From Brenneria roseae subsp. roseae (GTDB lineage Bacteria > Pseudomonadota > Gammaproteobacteria > Enterobacterales > Enterobacteriaceae): DNA of 64,000 nucleotides. The stretch covers positions 93,692 through 157,691 of the forward strand of contig NZ_KZ819033.1 of NCBI RefSeq assembly GCF_003115845.1. Direction: 5' to 3'. This document shows positions 57,519-64,000 of this stretch, piece by piece. A model generated the notes under the pieces. The model was not told the DNA's origin, searched no databases, and saw only the letters and a list, made by a program, of their open reading frames with translations. Both the position numbers and the translations under genes were made by a program. The first letter of the stretch is position 1. Each line of letters begins with the position of its first letter.

Positions 57519-60311
57519 TTAATGCGCTTCATCCCAGTTCATACCGGTTCCAATATCAACTCGCAACGGTACGTTAAGCTGCATGCATCCTTCCATTAAC
57601 TCTCTGATTTTGTTTTTAGATGCTTCCAAAACGGAATCATGGATCTCAAAAACCAATTCATCGTGAACCTGCATGATCATATTCACGAGCGGTTTCTCTT
57701 GTTGTAACCAATCGTCAATCGCGATCATCGCTTTCTTGATAATATCGGCCGCAGTCCCCTGCATCGGCGCATTGATGGCCGCTCGCTCTGCCGCCTTACG
57801 GGCTATTGCATTACGCGAATTAATGTCCGGCAGATAAAGACGACGACCATCCAAGGTAGAAACATAGCCCTGCTCGGTGGCCTGCTGGCGGGTACGATCC
57901 ATATATTCCTGAACACCAGGGTAACGTTCGAAATACAGATTCATGTATTTCTGCGATTCATAACGAGGAATATTCAACTGGCGCGACAGCCCAAACGCAC
58001 TCATACCGTATATCAGGCCAAAGTTAATGGCTTTTGCACTGCGACGCTGTTCAGACGTTATCTTATCCAGCGCAATGCCAAATACTTCCGAAGCGGTAGC
58101 ACGATGAATATCCAGCCCATCAGAGAACGCTTTCAATAGACCCTTATCGCCGGAAAGATGCGCCATAATACGAAGCTCAATCTGCGAATAGTCCGCGGCA
58201 ACAATGCTGTATCCCTTCGGTGCAATAAAAGCCTGGCGAATACGCCGCCCTTCTTCATTACGCACCGGAATGTTTTGCAAGTTGGGATCGCTGGAAGACA
58301 GGCGGCCGGTAGCCGTCACCGCCTGATGATAAGAAGTATGCACACGCTTGGTTGCCGGGTTAATCATCAACGGCAGCTTGTCGGTGTAGGTAGATTTCAG
58401 TTTCGCCAGTCCGCGATACTCAAGAATCAATTTTGGCAAAGGGTAATCCAATGCCAGCTCAGCCAGCACTTCTTCATTGGTAGAAGGCGCGCCTTTCGGC
58501 GTTTTTTTCAGGATCGGCAGCTTTTGCTTTTCGTACAAAATGCCTTGCAACTGCTTTGTCGACGACAAGTTAAACTCTTCACCCGCCAATTCGTAAGCCT
58601 GGGTTTCCAATTCAGCCAGACGAACTGTCAGCTCTTTAGAGTGTTCGGACAGAATGCCAGGATCAATCAGCACGCCAGTTCGTTCCATTCGGGATAACAC
58701 GGGCACCAACGGCATATCAATGGTCTGAAACACCTGACGAAGTTCAGCATGTTGCTGTAATTGCTCCCACAGTTTCTGGTGCAAATGTAATGTGACATCC
58801 GCATCCTCCGCCGCATAAGGCCCCGCTTGTTCCAGTGCGATTTGATTAAATGTCAGTTGGTTCTTGCCTTTGCCGGCAATCTCTTCAAAGGTAATTGTTT
58901 TATGACTCAGATGGCGTTCAGCAAGGCTATCCATATCGTGACGCCCGGCAACGCTATCCAGAACATAAGATTCGAGCATGGTATCAAACGCGATTCCTCG
59001 CAGCTCGATGTCATAACGTTTCATCACGCCTTTATCGAATTTAAGGTTCTGACCAACCTTTAAGCTTTTTTCATCTTCCAACAGCGGCTTAAGCAAGGCC
59101 AATACCCAATCGCGATCCAGCTGCTCCGGCGCATCCAGATAATCATGAGCCAATGGAAGATAAGCGGCTTCCCCTGGTTTTACCGAAAATGAAAGCCCAA
59201 TGAGGTTGGCGGTTAATGTATCCAACCCATCGGTTTCGGTATCAAAAGCAAAAACGTCGGCATTTTTTAAACGTTCAATCCATTCCAGCAGCGTCTTTTC
59301 ATCCAGGATGGTGACATAGCCATCAGCAGAAAGTACCGGCGCTGTTTCAGGCTTATCAATATGTTTCTCAGCCGCTTTGATCGCTTTCGGCGCAGGTGAG
59401 TGGCTCTTTTTACCTTGCAACCATGTGCCGGATTCAATATCCGCTAACCAACGCTTGAATTCATAGTGGGAAAATAAACGATGCAGTTCATCAACATCCG
59501 GTTCATTGACCGTTAACTGCCCGCAGCTCAGGTCAAGCTCAACATCTGTTTTAATGGTGGCAAGCTGATAGGAAAGGTACGCAATTTCTTTATTTTGCTC
59601 GAGCTTAGGCGCCATGGTTTTAGCACCGCGGAATGAAAGCCCGGCGATCTTATCCAGATTGGCATACAACATATCCAGACCGCCGCCGATGCCCTGCAAT
59701 AACGCTTGCGCCGTCTTCTCTCCAATACCGGGGACACCAGGAATGTTATCGGATGAATCTCCCATTAACGCCAGGAAATCGATAATCAATGCCGGTGGAA
59801 TACCATATTTATCACACACCTCCTGCGGGCCCAGGATGGTGTTGTTCATGGTGTTGATGAGCGTTATATTCGGCGTAACCAACTGCGCCATATCTTTATC
59901 GCCGGTACTAATCAGTACTGGCGTTCCGTTTTTTTCAGCCTGCAAAGCCAGCGTACCAATCACATCGTCGGCTTCCACACCGGAAACCGCAAGCAATGGT
60001 AATCCCATGGCCTTCACCATCTGGTGCAAAGGTTCAATCTGTTCGCGCAAATCATCCGGCATTGGTGGACGATGTGCCTTGTAGTTCTCGAACAACTCAT
60101 CACGGAACGTTTTACCTTTGGCATCAAACACCACCGCGACATGACTGGGGCGATATTGCAGCAGCAAGCTGCGCAGCATGTTTAATACGCCATACATCGC
60201 ACCGGTTGGTTCTCCTGCGCTATTGGTTAACGGAGGAAACGCATGATAAGCACGGTACAAATAAGATGAGCCGTCTACCAGAATGAATGGGTTTTCTGCA
60301 ATCTGAGCCAT
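57519..60311 (-). CDS. polA: DNA polymerase I
   Basis: The 930-residue protein matches E. coli Pol I (928). The 5'-3' exonuclease domain ([42 protein letters not shown]), the 3'-5' exonuclease ([12 protein letters not shown] with the metal-binding Asp-x-Glu) and the polymerase motifs A ([17 protein letters not shown]), B ([19 protein letters not shown]) and C ([10 protein letters not shown]) are all intact. It fills repair gaps and removes RNA primers. Confidence 0.99.
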   Translation of the reverse strand: MAQIAENPFILVDGSSYLYRAYHAFPPLTNSAGEPTGAMYGVLNMLRSLLLQYRPSHVAVVFDAKGKTFRDELFENYKAHRPPMPDDLREQIEPLHQMVKAMGLPLLAVSGVEADDVIGTLALQAEKNGTPVLISTGDKDMAQLVTPNITLINTMNNTILGPQEVCDKYGIPPALIIDFLALMGDSSDNIPGVPGIGEKTAQALLQGIGGGLDMLYANLDKIAGLSFRGAKTMAPKLEQNKEIAYLSYQLATIKTDVELDLSCGQLTVNEPDVDELHRLFSHYEFKRWLADIESGTWLQGKKSHSPAPKAIKAAEKHIDKPETAPVLSADGYVTILDEKTLLEWIERLKNADVFAFDTETDGLDTLTANLIGLSFSVKPGEAAYLPLAHDYLDAPEQLDRDWVLALLKPLLEDEKSLKVGQNLKFDKGVMKRYDIELRGIAFDTMLESYVLDSVAGRHDMDSLAERHLSHKTITFEEIAGKGKNQLTFNQIALEQAGPYAAEDADVTLHLHQKLWEQLQQHAELRQVFQTIDMPLVPVLSRMERTGVLIDPGILSEHSKELTVRLAELETQAYELAGEEFNLSSTKQLQGILYEKQKLPILKKTPKGAPSTNEEVLAELALDYPLPKLILEYRGLAKLKSTYTDKLPLMINPATKRVHTSYHQAVTATGRLSSSDPNLQNIPVRNEEGRRIRQAFIAPKGYSIVAADYSQIELRIMAHLSGDKGLLKAFSDGLDIHRATASEVFGIALDKITSEQRRSAKAINFGLIYGMSAFGLSRQLNIPRYESQKYMNLYFERYPGVQEYMDRTRQQATEQGYVSTLDGRRLYLPDINSRNAIARKAAERAAINAPMQGTAADIIKKAMIAIDDWLQQEKPLVNMIMQVHDELVFEIHDSVLEASKNKIRELMEGCMQLNVPLRVDIGTGMNWDEAH

Positions 60312-60652
60312 AGCCTGCTGTAATCTTTGTTATCTGTCATGACGCTAAGCATGCCATAGCTGAAGGAAAGAGACGATCCTTAACGTGAGGTATTCATCAT
60401 TTTTGCATGGATCATCGCAAGATCTCCCTGTGGATAAGTTTGTGAATAGAATTGAAAAGTTAATTATCCATAGATCCCCTGGAAAAATTGATTCTATTTA
60501 TATCCATATTATTCATGCAGTTAAAATAATTTTGATTATTAGCAAGGATCGGTAAAAGATAATCCATTTTGTGGATATAAATTAATCGATAGCATATTGA
60601 TGAAATTACAGTGTATTTGTTTGAGAGATAAAAAGACGAGGCCTAAAGAATA
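60312..60652. promoter_or_regulatory. polA upstream region with DnaA-box-like cluster
   Basis: The AT-rich region upstream of polA contains a perfect DnaA box TTATCCACA (minus strand, 60429-60437), TTATCCATA (60464-60472, one mismatch) and ATATCCACA (minus strand, 60570-60578, one mismatch). It must also hold the polA promoter. No gene is visible. Confidence 0.6.
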
Positions 60653-60684
60653 AAACCACGCTGATTCATCAGCGTGGTTTATTT
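60653..60684 (-). terminator. Intrinsic terminator behind dsbA
   Basis: AAACCACGCTGA (60653-60664) pairs with TCAGCGTGGTTT (60669-60680) around loop TTCA, twelve pairs; a T-run follows on the minus strand. Confidence 0.88.
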
Positions 60685-60689
60685 ACCGT

Positions 60690-61313
60690 TTATTTCTTAT
60701 CGATAAGAAATTTTACAACATCAGCATACTGTTTTACGTAGGCATCCATTGAGCTGGTATCCAGACCATCATTCTTAATCATGTATTTGCCATTAACAAA
60801 CGTAGCTGGAACGCCACGTAATTGTAAATCTGCCGCGGCTTTTTCCTGTTGAGCAACCAAGGATTTCACAACAAAACTATTTAATGCACCGTCAAATTCT
60901 TCCGCACTAACACCCGCGCTGATAAAAACGTTACGAATATCGTCAGGATTTTGTACGGTCTGCGTTTTCTGAACCGCATCAAACATCAAGGGACTGACTT
61001 TTTCTTCCACGCCCAACGCCATGGCCACAGCCCAAGCCTGAGTCAGGTTTTTACCCAACGGACCTAAAAAATCCACATGATAGCGAGTTATTTTTGTCCC
61101 GGCAGGCAGCGCTTTTTTTACTGCTTCAGGTATATGGTAAACCTGCTCAAATTGATAACAATGCGGGCAATAAAATGAGAAGAATTCAAGAACCTGGGGT
61201 TCCTGAGTTGCAGATTTATCCAATTCGACAAATTGTTTACCATTGGAGAATTCAGCCGCCGAAACACTAAATGACAGAACGACACCAATCAGCGCAAGCC
61301 ATAAATTTTTCAT
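60690..61313 (-). CDS. dsbA: Thiol:disulfide oxidoreductase DsbA
   Basis: The 207-residue protein has a signal peptide ([18 protein letters not shown]), the thioredoxin-fold active site [14 protein letters not shown] and the cis-proline loop GVPATF. It oxidises cysteines of exported proteins in the periplasm. The ATG at 61313 is preceded by GGAGAGAG; the upstream in-frame ATG lies within that site. srkA ends 24 bases upstream, so the two are cotranscribed as in E. coli. Confidence 0.98.
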   Translation of the reverse strand: MKNLWLALIGVVLSFSVSAAEFSNGKQFVELDKSATQEPQVLEFFSFYCPHCYQFEQVYHIPEAVKKALPAGTKITRYHVDFLGPLGKNLTQAWAVAMALGVEEKVSPLMFDAVQKTQTVQNPDDIRNVFISAGVSAEEFDGALNSFVVKSLVAQQEKAAADLQLRGVPATFVNGKYMIKNDGLDTSSMDAYVKQYADVVKFLIDKK

Positions 61314-61337
61314 AAAATACACTCTCTCCATTTAATT

Positions 61338-62324
61338 TCAGTACATTGGCATTAGCTGTAAAGGAGGCTCCTGTAACAGCTTAACCTGTTCGGTAAATAT
61401 TGATATCTGCTTAAGCCAGAAATCTGCATCAGTCATCCAAGGGAAATTTCGAGGAAAAGCGGGATCTTTCCAACGGCGAGCAACCCAGGCCAGATAATAG
61501 ATCTGCCTCATCGCGCGTAGAGGTTCGATTAATGCCAACTGATCATCCTGAAATTCAGCAAATTCACTGTAAGCCTCCAACAGAATATCCAGCTGTATGC
61601 GTTGTTCATGGCGCTCGCCATGCAGCAACATCCATAAATCCTGTATTGCCGGACCATTACGTGCATCATCCAGATCCACAAACAGCGGGCCATCACGCCA
61701 CAAAATATTGCCCGGATGACAATCACCATGCAAACGCAGCGAATGCCAATCGGTACGCCAATAAATCGCGATAGTATCAATCAGCTTTCTGGTTGCCTGT
61801 AAAAAAGCATTTCGATGTGTTTTCGGTATTAATGGGCAGCGTTCCAATAGTTGATAAGGCTCATGCAAATACTCATTCAAGCCGATAGTTGGTCGCTCTG
61901 AAAAAGAAGATTTACTGCCCGTCTGATGAATTCGGCCTAAGAATCGACCAACCCATTCCAGCTGTTCTTCATTATCCATTTCATATTGCCGCCCGCCGAC
62001 ACTAGGAAAAACGGCAAAATAAAATCCTTCATAACGATGCAAAGTACGACCATTCAGCATTAACGGCGCGACAATAGGGACTTCATCTTCAGCAAGTTCG
62101 CTGGCAAACGTATGTTCTTCGAGAATTTGCGCTTCCGTCCACCGCTCCGGACGGTAAAACTTCACCACAAATCGCTTCCGTTCTTCATCAGTAAACTGAT
62201 ATACCCGGTTTTCATAGCTGTTTAAAGCGGTCAAACCTGAATCTACACGCAATCCGGTATCCAGCAATGCATCCATGATTAATTCAGGGAACAACGTCTG
62301 AAAATTAAAAACTGAGCTGTTCAT
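61338..62324 (-). CDS. srkA: Stress response kinase A
   Basis: The 328-residue protein equals E. coli SrkA (YihE) in length. It has an aminoglycoside-phosphotransferase-like kinase fold: ATP lysine in RFVVKFYRPERW, catalytic loop LRLHGDCHPGNILW and metal-binding FVDLDDARNGPAIQDLW. It protects against stress-induced death, partly through the MazEF and Cpx context. The ATG at 62324 gives MNSSVFNFQTLFPE, matching the family start. Confidence 0.96.
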   Translation of the reverse strand: MNSSVFNFQTLFPELIMDALLDTGLRVDSGLTALNSYENRVYQFTDEERKRFVVKFYRPERWTEAQILEEHTFASELAEDEVPIVAPLMLNGRTLHRYEGFYFAVFPSVGGRQYEMDNEEQLEWVGRFLGRIHQTGSKSSFSERPTIGLNEYLHEPYQLLERCPLIPKTHRNAFLQATRKLIDTIAIYWRTDWHSLRLHGDCHPGNILWRDGPLFVDLDDARNGPAIQDLWMLLHGERHEQRIQLDILLEAYSEFAEFQDDQLALIEPLRAMRQIYYLAWVARRWKDPAFPRNFPWMTDADFWLKQISIFTEQVKLLQEPPLQLMPMY

Positions 62325-62397
62325 AACAACCACTATCAGTATGTAAGATAAATATGTGCACTTATCGGCACCAGGAGCACGTTACTTTTTGACCGTA

Positions 62398-62667
62398 TTA
62401 ATCTTTAATAACGCCACGCGCACGAAGTAATGCGGTTTTGAAATCTTCTTCATAATCTTTTTTCAAACCAGGAATCACCTGTGCTTTATCTGAGTCGCGC
62501 ATTTTCAGATGGTAAATAAGGATATCATCAGTCAGCTCACTAAACTGCCCCTCGAACCCCGCCTCCTGTGCAAGTTTTTGTAAAAATTGGACAAGATTTA
62601 AATCAGGCTCTTTTTGCCAGGCTGGGTGTAACAGTTCGACCAGTTCATTAACGCGATGACATTTCAT
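62398..62667 (-). CDS. yihD: YihD family protein
   Basis: The 89-residue protein [38 protein letters not shown]... is the same length as E. coli YihD (DUF1040) and sits upstream of srkA as there. The function is not known. It is divergent from mobA. Confidence 0.94.
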   Translation of the reverse strand: MKCHRVNELVELLHPAWQKEPDLNLVQFLQKLAQEAGFEGQFSELTDDILIYHLKMRDSDKAQVIPGLKKDYEEDFKTALLRARGVIKD

Positions 62668-62791
62668 TTTTTTATCCTCAAAAAGTAAATACTATGACAA
62701 AAATAACAGTCTTGGCTGTATGTGGAAAGAACTTGGTCTTCAGTAAAAGTTTTCAGAAAATGACATATGACTCAGGTAACAGGGGTAAAAA

Positions 62792-63370
62792 ATGATCACG
62801 GGCGTCATTCTGGCGGGTGGGCAGTCAACGCGAATGGGCGGTAACGACAAAGGACTGGTGGAACTTCGTGGCATACCGTTATACCAGCATGTTCTCAGCC
62901 GTCTGAAAAATCAGGTTGATGACATCATTATTAGCGCCAATCGTAATCTATCCGCTTACCAACAAAGTGGATACCGGGTCGTTAGCGACATTGAGAAAGG
63001 CTTTGCCGGCCCATTGGCTGGCATCCTTACCGGCATGCAGGTGTCGGCATCAGAGTGGATTGTTTTTGTTCCCTGTGATGTTCCAGGGCTCCCGCTGGAT
63101 CTTGTCCATCGGCTATGGAAAGAGAAAGAGGGGAACAATGCGGTCTACGTAACAGATGGGCGCCGAGATCATCCGACACTATTGTTAATCAACCGATGTC
63201 TTATCGAGCCCTTAAAAACCTATCTTCATAATGGAGATCGCAAATTGATGCTTTTTATCGAACAGATAGGCGCTAAAGCAGTTTCATTTGCCGATCAGCC
63301 CAACGCATTCCTTAACCTGAACTCACCGGAAGACTTATCCAATTGGCAGAGACACCAGAATGAATGTTAA
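62792..63370 (+). CDS. mobA: Molybdenum cofactor guanylyltransferase
   Basis: The 192-residue enzyme has the nucleotidyltransferase start ITGVILAGGQSTRMGGNDKGLVEL and the motif PCDVPGLPLDL. It links GMP to molybdopterin to form the dinucleotide cofactor used by DMSO reductase-type enzymes. It overlaps mobB by eleven bases. Confidence 0.97.
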   Translation: MITGVILAGGQSTRMGGNDKGLVELRGIPLYQHVLSRLKNQVDDIIISANRNLSAYQQSGYRVVSDIEKGFAGPLAGILTGMQVSASEWIVFVPCDVPGLPLDLVHRLWKEKEGNNAVYVTDGRRDHPTLLLINRCLIEPLKTYLHNGDRKLMLFIEQIGAKAVSFADQPNAFLNLNSPEDLSNWQRHQNEC

Positions 63371-63881
63371 TCATCCCCCCCTGCTTGCTGTTACAGCCTA
63401 TAGCGGTACAGGAAAAACAACGCTACTAAAACAAGTTATCCCGCTTTTGGTAAAAAAGGGCATCAGGGTGGGCCTAATCAAGCATACACACCATCAAATG
63501 GATATTGATACCCCAGGTAAAGACAGCTATGAGTTACGTAAGGCTGGAGCCGCACAGACCATCGTGGCAAGTAACCAGCGGTGGGCGTTGATGACAGAAA
63601 CGCCAAAGCAGGAAGATCCTGATTTATATGAATTAGCCAGCAAAATGGATACTTCTGCTCTTGATCTGGTTTTGGTTGAAGGATTCAAACATGAAAAGAT
63701 CGCCAAGATCGTTTTATTTCGTCAGTCTTTAGGTCGAGAACTTGCTAATTTGTTTGACGAACATGTGATTGCTATTGCTTCAGACACAAAAATAGCAACC
63801 GCCACGCTTCCACAATTAGACCTTAATCAACCCCAAGAAGTCGCTCTGTTTATCTCTCGGTGGTTATCCAGGCAAAAATAG
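63360..63881 (+). CDS. mobB: Molybdopterin-guanine dinucleotide biosynthesis adapter protein MobB
   Basis: The 173-residue P-loop protein has AYSGTGKTTLLKQVIPLL, GLIKHTHHQMDIDTPGKDSYELRKAGA and LVLVEGFKHE. MobB binds GTP and assists MobA, but is not essential for cofactor synthesis in E. coli. It is convergent with the rRNA operon, the same layout as mobB next to rrfA in E. coli. Confidence 0.96.
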   Translation: MNVNHPPLLAVTAYSGTGKTTLLKQVIPLLVKKGIRVGLIKHTHHQMDIDTPGKDSYELRKAGAAQTIVASNQRWALMTETPKQEDPDLYELASKMDTSALDLVLVEGFKHEKIAKIVLFRQSLGRELANLFDEHVIAIASDTKIATATLPQLDLNQPQEVALFISRWLSRQK

Positions 63882-63924
63882 GAAAGATGGTTTTACCAGA
63901 CTAGCGCGAGAATCTATTAAAAAC

Positions 63925-63957
63925 AAAAGGCCCAGTCTTTCGACTGAGCCTTTTGCT
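63925..63957. terminator. rRNA operon terminator, convergent with mobB
   Basis: AAAAGGCCCAGTC (63925-63937) pairs with GACTGAGCCTTTT (63942-63954) around loop TTTC. Read on the minus strand it is the typical rrn T1-type terminator; it can also end mobAB. Confidence 0.92.
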
Positions 63958-63964
63958 TAATTTG

Positions 63965-64000
63965 ATGCCTGGCAGTTCCCTACTCTCACATGGGGAGACC
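63965..64000 (-). rRNA. rrf: 5S ribosomal RNA, 3' end (rest outside the window)
   Basis: The minus strand reads GGTCTCCCCATGTGAGAGTA and ends GGGAACTGCCAGGCAT, the conserved 3' end of enterobacterial 5S rRNA. The rRNA operon runs leftward into this window. Confidence 0.95.

Overview
This window looks like chromosome of an enterobacterium of the Pectobacteriaceae type (Brenneria, Dickeya, Pectobacterium or a close relative). Nearly all housekeeping genes are collinear with short blocks of the Escherichia coli map (gor-rlmJ-prlC-rsmJ-uspA-uspB-pitA-yhiN; proK-eptB; ligB-gmk-rpoZ-spoT-trmH-recG-xanP-yicH; yiiD-dtd-yihX-typA-glnALG-yshB-hemN-yihI-engB-spf-polA-dsbA-srkA-yihD-mobAB-rrn). The blocks are joined in a different order than in E. 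coli and are separated by accessory genes. No transposase, integrase, phage gene or CRISPR array is visible.

Left part (1-13.2 kb): the 5' part of an HmsP-like cyclic-di-GMP phosphodiesterase gene, a gamma-glutamyltranspeptidase (ggt), an EamA-type exporter, and then a tight six-gene operon. The operon encodes an oligopeptide-type ABC importer (binding protein, two permeases, a fused double ATPase), a luciferase-like flavin monooxygenase and a two-domain carboxymuconolactone-decarboxylase/AhpD-like protein. Its substrate is unknown; with ggt, eamA and gor around it, a sulfur or peptide-conjugate salvage role is a reasonable guess. A hipBA-type toxin-antitoxin pair with two well-formed operator-like dyads follows.

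Middle (13.3-23.3 kb): conserved core genes. Behind yhiN lies a decayed stretch with the C-terminal remnant of a PfkB sugar kinase and an N-terminal stub resembling a Dcu-type dicarboxylate transporter.

24.2-30.9 kb is an accessory island of clearly different, GC-rich composition between yhiN and the 3' side of a tRNA-Pro(CGG) gene. It encodes a sigma-54-dependent activator with an unusual sensor and an unusual non-Fis C-terminus, and a three-gene operon: MmgE/PrpD-family protein, DASS-type di/tricarboxylate transporter, second MmgE/PrpD-family protein. The operon has a textbook -24/-12 promoter and an upstream perfect inverted repeat that may be the activator site. This is the best candidate for an undescribed catabolic system.

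Right part (31-64 kb): core genes with legible regulation. These include a strong stringent-type proK promoter, a PurR box at the xanP promoter, the full NtrC/sigma-54/CRP architecture of glnA, the NtrC box over the glnL start, Spot 42 RNA, a cluster of DnaA-box-like sequences between dsbA and polA, and an rRNA operon terminator with the 3' end of 5S rRNA at the right edge. A 73-bp hairpin-bearing repeat family occupies the gaps around yshB/hemN/yihI/engB/spf and supplies the stop codon and tail of a small membrane protein gene next to yihI.
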